Assembly: GCF_004011695.2 (NCBI RefSeq)
Contig: NC_082414.1
Span: forward strand, 1,736,001-1,800,000
Length of the DNA: 64,000 nucleotides
Source: Ascochyta rabiei
Lineage: Eukaryota; Ascomycota; Dothideomycetes; Pleosporales; Didymellaceae
Direction of reading: 5' to 3'
Shown: positions 23,064-33,650 of the stretch, piece by piece
How the letters are laid out: each line of letters opens with the position of its first letter
How positions within the stretch are numbered: position 1 is the first letter of the stretch
Made by a program: the position numbers and the translations under genes
Notes under the pieces: model-generated
Told to the model about the DNA's origin: nothing
The model's database searches: none
The model's input: the letters and a program-made list of their open reading frames with translations, nothing else

Positions 23064-23905
23064 ACGTATTCAACGGGTGAGTCGGCCACACGGGCGAGTC
23101 GGCCACTCTGCCAAGACCACACCAACATTCTACCCTATTATGGCTTGCATTAGCCCACATTGGCATTGTTTATAGTAGTACAGTATATAATATTATTTAG
23201 TAACACCTTCTTTAGGCTTTTTACACGTGCGCGAGTTATGCCCTACGTTGTGGCACTTTTTACAGCGTCTTTAGGTTGCCTTACCTCCTTTAACACGTAC
23301 TTGCTTCCTTGCCTTCTTACCATCACCACGCGCCCCAAACTCAGTTAGAGTAGTTAATCAAAGGCCTTCCTCAGCTGTTAGGACTCCCTCCTGCTGCAAC
23401 TGCTTTCTTTTATGCGATTTACGTTGCGTAGCAGCCTTATTTGCTGCTTAAAGCCCAGTAATCTCCCTTTAAGCCAACACTAGCTTGTGCGCTACTATAG
23501 CTGCGCCTTTAGCAAGCTTTTTAAAGGCCTTAACTATTAAAGTCGGTGAGCTGCTTGCATGCCTTTGAATCCTCTCTTAAACCAGCGTTGATTGCGACCC
23601 TAATTGCAGGGTAGTGCTTGGGGTTTAGGACTGCCAGGGCTCATCTTCTACAGTAGGTAGCGGTGGGGTACGTAGGCGGACATCAAGACCCATTATAACC
23701 TGTTCTGGGTCAAAGGGGACTATTCCAGCGCCTTGGAAGCCTCCTTAGATATTGCTAGAAGTAAATGTCTCCTTGTAGGCGTCTATAAAGCATGGTAGGA
23801 ACTCAGTTTTAGTAATATGAGTAATGTAGTTGCGCATGAGATTCTCGGCTTAGCGCCCATATGCCTTCTTCAGAGGGGCAAAACAACCCACATCTAGTGG
23901 TTATT
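23064..23905 (-). mobile_element. Truncated Fot1/pogo-like (Tc1/mariner) transposon, 3' part only
   Basis: Starts with TA then ACGTATTCAACGGGTGAGTC and an internally repeated GAGTCGGCCAC unit, a terminus related to the full copy at 28089. Read on the minus strand it encodes the C-terminal part of the same transposase: PLDVGCF (third catalytic Asp retained), KKAYG, GGFQGAG, PFDPEQV, followed by the 3' tail. Homology stops near 23905, so the 5' half and second terminal repeat are missing. Its base composition is much less TA-rich than the right-hand block. Confidence 0.8.
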
Positions 23906-24718
23906 CCTAAAAGACATTACAACGCTGGATACGGGGCGTCATCCCAGACCCCTGGGCCAGGAACGTGGGGGCTGGAAGCGAATTGACGTAGCGAGACCTT
24001 ACACCCGAACTCTGGTTTTTTTTAGCGCAGCAGGAGTTCCATCTGGACTCAATAGATGGAAGTTGAAGCAGCGATCCCTCGCGAAGTTTCTTTCTTCAGT
24101 TGGCGTACCGACTGTCTAGGTATCTTCCGGTCTGCCATATTGTACGACCCCAAGCCTAGTGCCTAGTGTAGTAATCCATGTTGCTGCCCAGACGTCAAAA
24201 TCTTCCTTTCCGTTGTACGATAGCAAGCCTAGTGCATAGTAAAGTTGTCCGCGTTGCTGCTGAGGCGTCGGAAGTTCCCTTCTCAACAACCACCGCGGGG
24301 ACTATTCTAGCGAGCGAGAATACCCCTTCGGTAGACTATATCAAATTTCTCTGGTTCAGTAAGCGGTGGAAGTAGGTGCAACAGCGTTGTAGTAGAAGTT
24401 TGGGAGGCTTGATTCTTGGCGAGTGCCATACATGGCTTTACACGATGACGATGATGGCTCTCAGTTTTCACAAGGTTTACTGAGTCTTCGGGATATAGAC
24501 CACAGCGGTGTTTGAGTCGTGTTTGTATAAGAATTCCATGTCGCTCCTACGGTAAAAATCATCCGCCAGCCTTCACTTTCAACAACAGTCTCTCATTTCT
24601 ACTTACTGAACAATCTCTTTCATCACCAACACCAATCTACTCACTATCATTCATTCATTCATTCATTCATTCATTCATTCATTCATTCATTAATTCATTC
24701 ATTCATTCCACCTGAATC
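23906..24718. other. Upstream region of the subtilase gene with duplicated 70-bp segment
   Basis: Two imperfect ~70-bp direct copies (about 24142-24212 and 24213-24285) share TTGTACGA, CAAGCCTAGTGC and GTTGCTGC. The last 70 bp before the ATG are an ATTC repeat. No gene is supported. Confidence 0.5.
24649..24708. repeat. (ATTC)n microsatellite in the subtilase 5' leader
   Basis: About 15 ATTC units with one AATT interruption, ending 10 bp before the subtilase start codon, so probably in its 5' untranslated region. Confidence 0.9.
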
Positions 24719-25930
24719 ATGCAGCTCCAATTCATTCTTACTCTGATAGCCGCGGCTGGTGTCGTCTCAGCACCTGTTCCCGTTGCTGAACCAGCTCCCC
24801 TTCTCGAAGCCCGTGATGGCACAGCTATCACCGGAAAATACATTGTCAAGATGAAGGACGGAGGCCTCATTGATACCACCCAAATCGCCCTCGCACTCCT
24901 CAAAAAAGACGCAAGCCAAGTTTTCAACTTTGGCAAATTCCAAGGCTTCGCCGCTGAGATGAGCGATAGCGTTCTCAATGTAATGCGTCGCTTGCCAAGT
25001 TTCGATTATGTCGAGAGAGATGCCGTTTTCCAGGCCAGCTGGGTGAACGAGGATGTCGATGTCGATGTCGAGAAGAGGGCTGCAGTCACCCAGAACACCG
25101 CTCCCTGGGGCCTGGGACGCATCTCCAATGTCAATCCTGGAAACTCGTCTTACACCTACGACAATTCCGCTGGTGCCAACACATGCTCCTACATCATTGA
25201 CACAGGAATCTACACTGCTCACCCTGATTTCGAGGGCCGTGCCATGTTCCTCGCAAACTTTGCCGACGATGGCTCCAACAGCGATGGCAATGGACACGGC
25301 ACCCACGTTGCAGGCACTGTCGGATCAAAGACCTATGGCGTGGCCAAGAAGACCAAGCTCTATGCGATCAAAGTCCTCAGCGACTCAGGTGCAGGCTCCA
25401 TTTCAGGTGTCATGGCTGGCATCGCTTTCGCTACCAACGACGCTAAGAGCAGAGGTTGTGCCAAAGGTGCAGTAGCCAACCTGTCACTTGCTGGGTCCAA
25501 GTCCGCAGTGTTGAACACTGCTGTTGCCCGAGCCGTCGCTGCTGGTCTCTTTGTGGCCGTTGGTGCTGGCAACGCAGGTACCGATGCCAGCAACACATCT
25601 CCCGCCTCCGAAGCTACCGCCTTCACTGCTGGCGCCACCGACTCTTCTGATAACTTCGCCTCCTTCTCCAACTACGGTAGTGTCGTAGATGGCCTCGCGC
25701 CCGGAGTTCTCATTCTGTCCACTTCGAACACCGGCGGCACACAGGTTAAGTCTGGCACCTCTATGGCTACTCCTCACGTCGCTGGTCTCGCCGCCTATCT
25801 TCTCAGCCTGGAGGGTAAAATGACTCCCAGTGCTCTTGCTGCCCGCATCCAAGCGCTCTCTCAGAAAAATAAGATCATCGGTGTACCTTCAGGCACCAAC
25901 AACTATCTCATTTCCAACATCATCCAATGA
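24719..25930 (+). CDS. Secreted subtilisin-like serine protease (S8A, proteinase K type)
   Basis: Single exon, 403 aa. A signal peptide (MQLQFILTLIAAAGVVSA) precedes an inhibitor-I9 propeptide (KYIVKMKDG to YVERDAVFQA) and a dibasic site (EKR) before AAVTQNTAPWGLGRI, the likely mature N-terminus. The catalytic triad is complete: Asp in IIDTGIYTAHPDFEG, His in GHGTHVAGT and Ser in SGTSMATPHVAG; the oxyanion Asn region is VAVGAGNAG. Length and order match fungal proteinase K-like alkaline proteases, which degrade extracellular protein. The gene is intact although it sits between transposon remnants. Confidence 0.96.
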   Translation: MQLQFILTLIAAAGVVSAPVPVAEPAPLLEARDGTAITGKYIVKMKDGGLIDTTQIALALLKKDASQVFNFGKFQGFAAEMSDSVLNVMRRLPSFDYVERDAVFQASWVNEDVDVDVEKRAAVTQNTAPWGLGRISNVNPGNSSYTYDNSAGANTCSYIIDTGIYTAHPDFEGRAMFLANFADDGSNSDGNGHGTHVAGTVGSKTYGVAKKTKLYAIKVLSDSGAGSISGVMAGIAFATNDAKSRGCAKGAVANLSLAGSKSAVLNTAVARAVAAGLFVAVGAGNAGTDASNTSPASEATAFTAGATDSSDNFASFSNYGSVVDGLAPGVLILSTSNTGGTQVKSGTSMATPHVAGLAAYLLSLEGKMTPSALAARIQALSQKNKIIGVPSGTNNYLISNIIQ

Positions 25931-27372
25931 AAATTGGCTGGTCTTCGGTTTGACAAGAAGTTCTACATTGGTTTGCTCGGCGCAGCGGCGCATCTTGCCC
26001 AGATGTTATGTTTCCCTATACCCTGTTACTTTCTATGCAAGGAGCATTTTCAGCCTTTTTTTGGCATTATCTATTATCTGATAACTATTTCATATCCACT
26101 ATCACTATAATTATCTAATATTCAAGAGCAATTGCACCTATCCAAGCCCGCATCTTCTAAATGGCATTGCGAAAACAATAGTCTAAAACTCCTGTCTAAG
26201 ATGCTCCCAAAACGACATTCCCGATTTTTTGGAACACACTGGTTTGGAGCCGAATTAGCCTGTTCGCAGATATTGACCCGCTCTAGACTTTGGAAGTAGG
26301 AGTAATACTATATCCTAAGCTTTGCTAGGGCTGTTGTAAAGAGATTTTCGTGCTTACAGAGGAATGCATCAGGAATGCAATGTTCAGTACAGCCGTGTTG
26401 TAGGGGAAAGCGAAAGGTCAAGGACGGGATTAGGCAGAACGGTATCGGTGCGCAAGCGCTCGTGGCTATCAGCCGGTCATCGACGGTGCGCTTGTAGAGG
26501 CGCAGTTGACTACCTGTTATAGGCGTAGCTCAGCATTTGCATAGACCCTTGCACAAGCATATCGTGGTGACAACAGAGGCAGTATTGGCGAGGAGCAAGC
26601 GTAAATCCGGCGTCCGCATATGCACAGTAATGTGTTATCAGTATGCTTATATCAGCTCGATCTTCGAAGGTTCGCCGAGTTAGTTAGAGAGCTTATCTCA
26701 AAATCTAGACGCTCTACTGGCCAACCAACTGTATGCAGATGAAGCTTACTAATCTGCTAAGCTTTCTGCACACATAGCTGACATGCTTATAACGGGTAGT
26801 TTACTGTACCCGCAAAAACTAGGCTTGGCTTGTTGCAGCCATGGACCCATTCCACACTATACGGCGGCCTGAGATGTGCCGAACTTCTCCATCGCTACAA
26901 CGCCCATTGCCACCCTAGAGGCGTCTTGACACAAACCTCACTCCTCTGTCAACAACATCGCTCGAGGCAATACTTAGGCGCCCACTCTAATCAAGCTCGT
27001 TGACGCTGCAGGTGGCTTGCACAAACCAGCATGTTGGCCTGCAAATCTGCCCCAGATTCCCCGCACTGGGGTTCTAGCGCTGGACGGCAATAAGAATGCG
27101 TTGAAGTTAATCATGTAAATAGGCTACTTCAGTGTTAGGCTATATATGACCGCAATTCTTCCCCGCCGATGGTATGCTTTACGTTTTGGATTTGGAGTTG
27201 GCTCTTTTACGAATTCAAACTCAGCATGCCGACCGCGCACGAAGATCAGAAGCTCTCCCTATCAGACAAGCAGGATGTGGCGCATGTACTAGACTATGCT
27301 AATATGTGAAGATCGCTGTCTTCTTGTAGTCGCCTACTTAGGTAAGCTTAGCCATGGTCTGCGGCGAATGTT
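25931..27372. other. Long non-coding region downstream of the subtilase gene
   Basis: About 1.4 kb with no open frame of note, no tRNA and no recognisable domain. It may hold eroded repeats. The GCCATGGTCTGC motif at 27351-27362 recurs on the far side of the next transposon. Confidence 0.45.
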
Positions 27373-28088
27373 AACGTGCGCCCCCCTTTACACTACCGTG
27401 CGCCCCCATTGCCACACTCGGCTGGCGTCGATGCAGCCAAGACACGCCGCCTCGCTAGAGTAGCCTGTAAAGGTTAATTACTATAGGGATCTGCCGCTAG
27501 ATAGCTTTTTTAAAGGCTAAGTGTCTTACGTGTTATTTATTACGCCTAGGTGTAGGTTGCTACGCGTTAACGCGCGTGTTGTTAAACCTTAACACTATTA
27601 ACATGTTATTATACCTTAACACTACGCATATTATGTTATATTACTAGTATTGCTATACTGTTAAATCCTTTACTACTACCTCCTGCGTAGGGTGCGCAGT
27701 TGTATTTACTATTACGCCTGCCGTTGCTGTCTAGATAGGAGTTAGATAATAGAGACGATAGAGAGCTGCTACTAAGCTACCTACACTAATAACAACCTAT
27801 AAGAAGCTATACCTATACGTAGGTGGTACACTATAGTAGTTACTACTAGCCAGCAGCAGTATTGCAGCAGTACTAGCAGCTACTAACACCTTTACCAGCA
27901 CTATACACCTCGCCTCTGCCTCTACCTCTAGGCAACAACACCAGAAATAGTAGGGTTAACTATAACAATAGCTTCAGGTTTACAGTGCCTCTGCAGAGCT
28001 ATAGGTAGGTAAGCTAATTAAATGTGTACTACAGTTAATAGTTAAAATACTGCACTTAAAAATTACAACTTAAAAATTATATCCCCTA

Positions 28089-29952
28089 ACGTACCCCACG
28101 GACGAGCCGGTCACCGGACGAGTCGGTCACTTTTGCCAAGCCCCTACCAAACTACCCTTCACATACTAATGCCTTCTTAACAACACCATTTAGACGCGTT
28201 AAAAGAAGCTCAGATACAGCTTGCGCTTCAGGCTCTTAAACAAAACGCGACTCTCTCTTAGCGACGCGCTGCAGCTATCTACAGAGTCTCTCAAACAACA
28301 CTAAGCAACCGACACGCAGGACGACCTTTACGCGCTAATTCTATAGCTAACTTGCAGAAGCTGGACAACAACAAGGAGAAGGTGATTATTAAACATGTTC
28401 TTGAGCTAGACGCGCGAGGGTTTTCCCCTCAGCTCTTAGATGTGGCTACTATGGCCAATTCTTTACGCGCTAAGCGTAATCTAGGTCCTGTTGGCGCAAA
28501 CTGGCCTAGTACATTTGTTAAGCGGCACCTAGAGCTTATAGTTAAGTTTAATTATAAGTACAACTACAAGAGAGCCTTCTATAAGGATCCTAAGGTTCTA
28601 CAGAGCTGGTTTAGCCTGGTAGCTAACACTAAAGCTAAGTATAGCATCTAGGATAAAGACACGTACAACTTTAACAAGACAGGCTTTATAATAGGCTAGA
28701 TCTCCCCAGGAGCAGTTGTTACAGCTTCAGAACGACGAGGTCAGCCAAAGGCTGTCTAACCAGGCAACTGGGAGTGGGCTACAGCTATAGTAGGCATTAA
28801 TGCTAAAGGATAGGCTATTCCTGCCTTCCTTATCTTTAAGGCCTACCACCACCTCTCTGCCTGGTACAAAGAAGAGGATCTGCCTTAAGACTGGGTTATT
28901 AGAGTCTCTGATAACGGCTGGACTACTAACAAGCTTAGTCTGGACTAGATAAGCCACTTTGACAGGCATACAAAGGAGCGTACTGTTAGCACCTACCATT
29001 TGCTTATTATTAATAGTTATAAGAGCCACAACTCTCTTAAATTCCAGCAGTACTGCAAGGATAGCAAGATAATTACTCTTTGCTTGCCTCCCCACTTATT
29101 ACACCTTACACAGCCTCTTAATGTAGCTTGTTTTGCTGCTTTAAAGAAGGCGTATAGGCGCTAAGCTAAAATACTTATATATAACTAGATTAACTACATT
29201 ATAAAGACAGAGTTCCTACTATGCTTTATACGCGCCTATAATGCTGCAATTACTTCTAGGAATATCTAGGGAGGGTTCTAAGGCGCTGGACTGGTCCTGT
29301 TTGACCCACAACAGGTCATAAGCAGCCTTGATGTGAAGCTGCGCACGCCATCACCACCACTACCCGTCAACAACGAGCTCTGGCAGTCGCAAACCCCAAG
29401 CAACACCCTTAAACTAGGGTTGCAATTAACGCTTGTAAAGACAAGGATTCAGAGGCATATAGATAGCTTGCCTACCTCTATAGTTAAAGCGTTTAAGAAG
29501 GTCTTAAAGGGGGCAGCTATAATTGCGCACAAGCTAGTGTTGGCGCAACAGGAGATTGCTAAGCTTTGAGCTGCTAATAAGGCAGCCACACAACAAAAAT
29601 TACACAAAAGAAAGCAGGTTAAGAAAGAAGGTACTCTAGTAGTTAAAGAGGGCTAGCGATTAACAGCCCTAAAAGAGTTTGGGGCGCGTTGTGATGGTAA
29701 GAAGGCAAAGAAGCAGGTGCGCGCTGAAGTGGGTAAGCCTTCCTAAAGGCGCTGTGGACGGTGCAGTGAGACTGGACATAACGCGCAAACGTGTAAGAAA
29801 GAGGTAGAAGTAGTTTCTAAATAATATTACAGACTGTACTGCAGTTTGCAGTGTTAATTTAGGTTGTTTTAGGTTATAATGGGGTGGAGTTTGGTGGGGG
29901 CTTGGCAAAAGTGACCGACTCGTCCGGTGACCGGCTCGTCCGTGGGGTACGT
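28089..29952 (+). mobile_element. Fot1/pogo-like Tc1/mariner transposon, full length, inactivated
   Basis: 1864 bp bounded by matching inverted repeats (ACGTACCCCACGGACGAGCC and complement), each with an internal repeat of the CGGACGAG-type unit, and TA on both sides. The right end closes the inverted repeat over about 55 bp (to GGGGCTTGGCAAAAG). Size, TA target and coding content fit Fot1/Pot2-type elements. Confidence 0.9.
28200..29575 (+). pseudogene. Fot1-like transposase, RIP-damaged
   Basis: The frame can be followed through several TAG/TAA codons. The only sizeable open part, 28352-28651, has a CENP-B-type DNA-binding block (LDARGFSPQLLDVATMAN; VGANWPSTFVKRH). The DDE region follows: YNFNKTGF, VSDNGWTTN, LLIINSYKSH and TQPLNVACF. 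In the family these read DETGF, a D in the LLxxD position and QPLDV. All three catalytic Asp are Asn (28673-28675, 29012-29014, 29120-29122), each explained by TG-to-TA change. The gene is therefore dead in both reading frame and active site. Confidence 0.85.
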
Positions 29953-30127
29953 TAACCTACTTTGCGCGATTAATAACGCAACACGTTAAATAACAACAAT
30001 AATAAGGCATGCAGATCTATTTTTAGTGGCGATATAATATAAAACAGATACAGTACTGAGTGGCAGCCGCATCTACGCTGCATGTGGCAATGGGGGCGCA
30101 GGGTAGTGTAAAGGGGGGCGCACGTTA

Positions 30128-30484
30128 ACACTCGCCATGGTCTGCACTCTAAATCTCACGGTCCGATGGCAATTCAGAGTTGTCAACAAACAAAATTGAT
30201 CGACGTTTTGATTCGTGAGCAGACCAAGGGCTGGGACTTGCACAGCTCCACGGATAGCGGTATGCAACGTGCACGCCCAAAATGGTATCAAACAGGCGAT
30301 CAAATTTGTTTGTTGACAACTCTGGATGGCATGCTTCCTGACTAGACCTGTAAAGAAAGCCGATCACGTCATAGCGCAAACAACCACAATGACCTCGGCC
30401 CAGCACGAAAGATTATAACCAAAGTTACCAAACGCGCCGAAACGCGTAACGCTCGACGCTAGTCAGTCTCGACCGTTCTGAACG
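30128..30484. other. Short intergenic region with inverted repeat
   Basis: Lies between the transposon end and the SDR gene and contains the inverted repeat listed separately. No gene is supported. Confidence 0.5.
30175..30324. repeat. 28-bp inverted repeat with 94-bp spacer
   Basis: Arms 30175-30202 (CAGAGTTGTCAACAAACAAA..) and 30297-30324 (..TTTGTTTGTTGACAACTCTG) are reverse complements with one mismatch; weaker similarity continues inward for about 18 bp. It could be a small foldback element or a cruciform-forming site near the SDR promoter. Confidence 0.8.
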
Positions 30485-30637
30485 ATGTCAACATCTTCAC
30501 TCATACGCAATTCACAAAAATTACCGTCCACCATAGTCAGCAAAACGCACACAGTCGCCGAGTTCATACATTCCGTCTCACTCCTCGGATCCGGCTTCGT
30601 ACTACCAGAGATAATAGACACAGTCGCAAGCTTCGGC

Positions 30638-31625
30638 ATGGGTGTTGACTTCAATCCCGCGAAAGACATTGGCAGTCTGGAGGGCAAAGTCATACTCGTG
30701 ACTGGAGGTATTCTCGCTCGTCCTGGATCACACAACACATGGAAACTCACGTGTCACAGGCAATGCCGGTTTGGGCAAGCAAACGGTCACCTATCTCGCC
30801 GCCCACAAGCCCGCACGCATCTACCTCGCCGCACGCACCGCCTCGAAAGCCTCGTCCGCGATAGCAGGCATCAAGTCTTCAGTACCCAATGCCTGCGAGA
30901 TTGTCCACCTGCCGCTGGACTTGACCTCATTTGCCTCCATCGCTGAAGCAGCAGCGACATTCCACCGCGCAGAAACGCGTCTCGATATCCTCATCAACAA
31001 CGCGGGCATTATGGCCTGTCCTTACTCCACCACCAAGGAAGGCTACGAGATCCAGTTTGGGACGAATCACATGGGTCACGCGCTGCTTACAAAGTTGCTT
31101 CTTCCCACTCTACTCAGGACTGCAGAGATGCCGGGCGGTGACGTGAGAATTGTCACGCTGAGCAGTGCGGGACACGCCATCGGTGTTCCCGGAGGATTGA
31201 TCCTCGACCAGCAAGCGCTGGAGCAACAGGGCACCTGGAAACGGTATGGGCAGTCTAAGCTCTGCAACTTATTATTCGCACGCGAGGTAGCGCAACGGTA
31301 CCCGCAGATTACGTCCGTCTCTATCCACCCTGGTGTCATTTTCACAGACCTGTTCCAGTCCCTGCGCGCAAATGTCTTCCTCAAAGCTGGCCTGTGGATC
31401 TATGGCCTATTGTTTTTCGTCCTCCCAGGGCATTTCAAGAGCCCAGAGGGTGGCGCGCTCAATCAAACGTGGGCGGCGACGGCAAAGAAAGAAAATCTGG
31501 TCAATGGTGCGTATTACAAGCCTGTTGGCGTGAAGAATAGCGGAAATAAGGCAGCGAGGGACGAAGGGCTACAGAAGAAGCTTTGGGAGTATACAGAGGC
31601 GGAGCTGGGGAGACATGGGTACTGA
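30638..31625 (+). CDS. Short-chain dehydrogenase/reductase (retinol dehydrogenase-like)
   Basis: Two exons (30638-30707, 30760-31625) encode about 311 aa. The intron splits the nucleotide-binding motif, restoring TGGNAGLGK. Other classical SDR marks are NNAGIM, the catalytic Ser in TLSSAGH, and YGQSK (Tyr-x-x-x-Lys). The start MGVDFNPAKDI matches the common family N-terminus. The frame is open to another ATG at 30485, which would add 51 residues (362 aa) of Ser/Thr-rich sequence; this is less typical. A hydrophobic stretch (GLWIYGLLFFVLPGH) near residue 240 may associate with membranes. It should use NAD(P)H to reduce or oxidise a lipophilic alcohol or ketone; the substrate is unknown. Confidence 0.88.
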
Positions 31626-32660
31626 GGACGGTGAGACGTGAGATAGGTAAGCGGTTATTGTACAGTATCTTCTTCAAGGACGGATACCTTAATACGCTTT
31701 TAATTTGCAATTGGCTAGTCTCGATGCTAGCCGTCGCACATTTCACTACATCTGTCAAGCGTTGCAGTCACCGTAAAGATCGCAGAGTAGTTGACGATCA
31801 TATGAATCCAGAACTGATGTCTCAATTTGCTCTGCGGGTCATTGAATGGGTGGCGATCGATTGAGGAGGCGCAGGTTAATTTTGGTTCGATTTGGAACAG
31901 CTCTTCGATCCCCGAGCGGGCTTCAGATGCTCAGCCGTCAGGCAAGCAGATATGAGGGATACGGCCAGCTGCTGAATGCGTGTACTCACACATGAGCAGT
32001 GTTCAACAGACCCCAAACGCTAGGTGTGTCACATCGGCGAACTACCGAGCATCGTTCGGCACAAACACCATATGAAAGGCAACCTCATTAAAGCAAAAAG
32101 TTGCTCAAAACGCCACTATTTCAATCACTCACACATCCGTCAGGCCTTGGGAAGCAAACGACCGAAACAACCAAGTCTCTACAACAAGCATTGACAGCAT
32201 CTAGATTGCTGTGTGGCTTTCTTCCCCACAAACGTTTCTATTATTCTCCACAACGGGCCAAAACGAAATGAATTATCTGAGCTTGGCAACGGAAGCAATG
32301 CCGCCTGCCACTTGTATTCGAGAGAGAATGTCTTTTCGAGCGTGGAAGTATGCTTCCAGATTGAATTGTACCGATCTGAGCCACAGTTTCTCCACTTTGG
32401 TCCGTGCCTGATGTTTCAGGAAGGACGATGACAGGGAACGTATTTCGCGAAGCCCTTTTACCGGTGGCTCACGGTATGTTTTGACCTCATGAAAAACCAT
32501 CCGAGGAAACTATGTCACACTACCTGACTGCAATCACACCCTGAAATGAGTATATAAAGTCTTGCAATGGACTGATGATGTCGGTAGCACTCAGCACCAT
32601 TCAGCGCAGTCATCGTTCGTTCAAACGCTCTTCTGCCTTGCGACTACTGCGCATATCATC
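31626..32660. other. Intergenic region upstream of GH62 gene
   Basis: About 1 kb without a supported gene. It contains the TATA box of the GH62 gene near its right end. Confidence 0.45.
32551..32559 (+). promoter_or_regulatory. TATA box candidate of the GH62 gene
   Basis: TATATAAAG lies about 100 bp upstream of the ATG at 32661, a good match to the TATA consensus. Confidence 0.55.
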
Positions 32661-33650
32661 ATGTACATATCCACTTTGTTGTCGACCAGTATTGTCCTGT
32701 TAGCCTCGGCTGTCCCCAGCCAAGCGCAGACTTGCAACCTCCCCTCCACCTACCGCTGGTCATCGACCGGACCACTAGCTACACCCAAAAACGGTTGGGC
32801 TGCTCTCAAGGATTTCACGACTGTCAACTACAATGGAAGGAAGCTGGTGTACGGCTCAACAGCAAGCACTGGCGGAAAGTACGGCTCGATGAACTTTGGC
32901 CTGGTCAACAACTGGTCTGATCTGGCCTCGGCCAGCCAGAATGCAATGACCTCGTTCAACGCCGTTGCGCCCACTCTGTTCTATTTTGCGCCCAAAAAGG
33001 TCTGGGTCCTTGCATACCAGTGGGGCCCTACGACATTCACCTATCGCACGTCCACCGACCCTTCTAACGCCAACGGCTGGGGCGCCGCCCAACCTCTCTT
33101 CTCCGGGAAAATCACCGGCTCAGACACGGGCGCCATTGATCAAACCGTTATCGGCGACAGCAAGAACATGTATCTATTCTTCGCTGGCGACAACGGCAAG
33201 ATCTACCGCACTGGCATGCCTATCGGCAACTTTCCCGGCAACTTCGGCACCGCTTCCACCGTCGTAATGACCGACAGCAGGAACAACCTTTTCGAAGCTG
33301 TGCAGGTGTACACATTGGACGACCAGTCTTCACCCAAGTACCTCATGCTCGTCGAAGCCATCGGCGCCAACGGCCGCTACTTCCGCAGCTTCACAGCCAC
33401 CAAACTGGATGGCACGTGGACGCCGCAGGCTGCCAGCGAGAACAACCCCTTTGCAGGCAAGGTGAACAGTGGCGCAACTTGGACCAACGACATCAGCCAC
33501 GGTGACTTGTATAGGAGTAACCCGGATCAGACCTTCACGGTCGATCCATGCAACCTGCAATTGTTGTACCAGGGACGCGATCCCAACAATGTGCCCAGCG
33601 ACTACAACCTGTTGCCGTACCGCCCTGGAGTTCTGACCCTGCAGAAGTAG
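32661..33650 (+). CDS. GH62 alpha-L-arabinofuranosidase, secreted
   Basis: Single exon, 329 aa. The first ATG of the typical protein ([20 protein letters not shown]) starts a signal peptide; the frame is open upstream without family support. The catalytic domain begins at [20 protein letters not shown]. Likely catalytic acids by family knowledge are Asp in [11 protein letters not shown] (base), Asp in [10 protein letters not shown] (pKa modulator) and Glu in NLFEAVQVY (acid). There is no cellulose-binding module, so it is the single-domain type. The enzyme removes arabinose side chains from arabinoxylan outside the cell. Confidence 0.95.
   Translation: MYISTLLSTSIVLLASAVPSQAQTCNLPSTYRWSSTGPLATPKNGWAALKDFTTVNYNGRKLVYGSTASTGGKYGSMNFGLVNNWSDLASASQNAMTSFNAVAPTLFYFAPKKVWVLAYQWGPTTFTYRTSTDPSNANGWGAAQPLFSGKITGSDTGAIDQTVIGDSKNMYLFFAGDNGKIYRTGMPIGNFPGNFGTASTVVMTDSRNNLFEAVQVYTLDDQSSPKYLMLVEAIGANGRYFRSFTATKLDGTWTPQAASENNPFAGKVNSGATWTNDISHGDLYRSNPDQTFTVDPCNLQLLYQGRDPNNVPSDYNLLPYRPGVLTLQK

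Larger units (their letters stand above)
27373..30127. mobile_element. Outer TIR element interrupted by a Fot1-like transposon
   Basis: Terminal inverted repeats read ACGTGCGCCCCCCTTTACAC at the left end and the reverse complement at the right end, flanked by TA on each side. Similarity continues through GCCACA and a GATGCAGCC-like block, making arms of about 70 bp. Without the inner element (28089-29952) it would be about 890 bp and has no coding capacity, so it is a non-autonomous or decayed DNA transposon. About 700 bp of TA-rich filler lies left of the insertion and about 170 bp right. Confidence 0.75.

Noticed and set aside
23160..23348. Small plus-strand open frame
   Set aside because: Antisense of the truncated transposon tail; the same frame appears opposite the full copy at 29669-29908.
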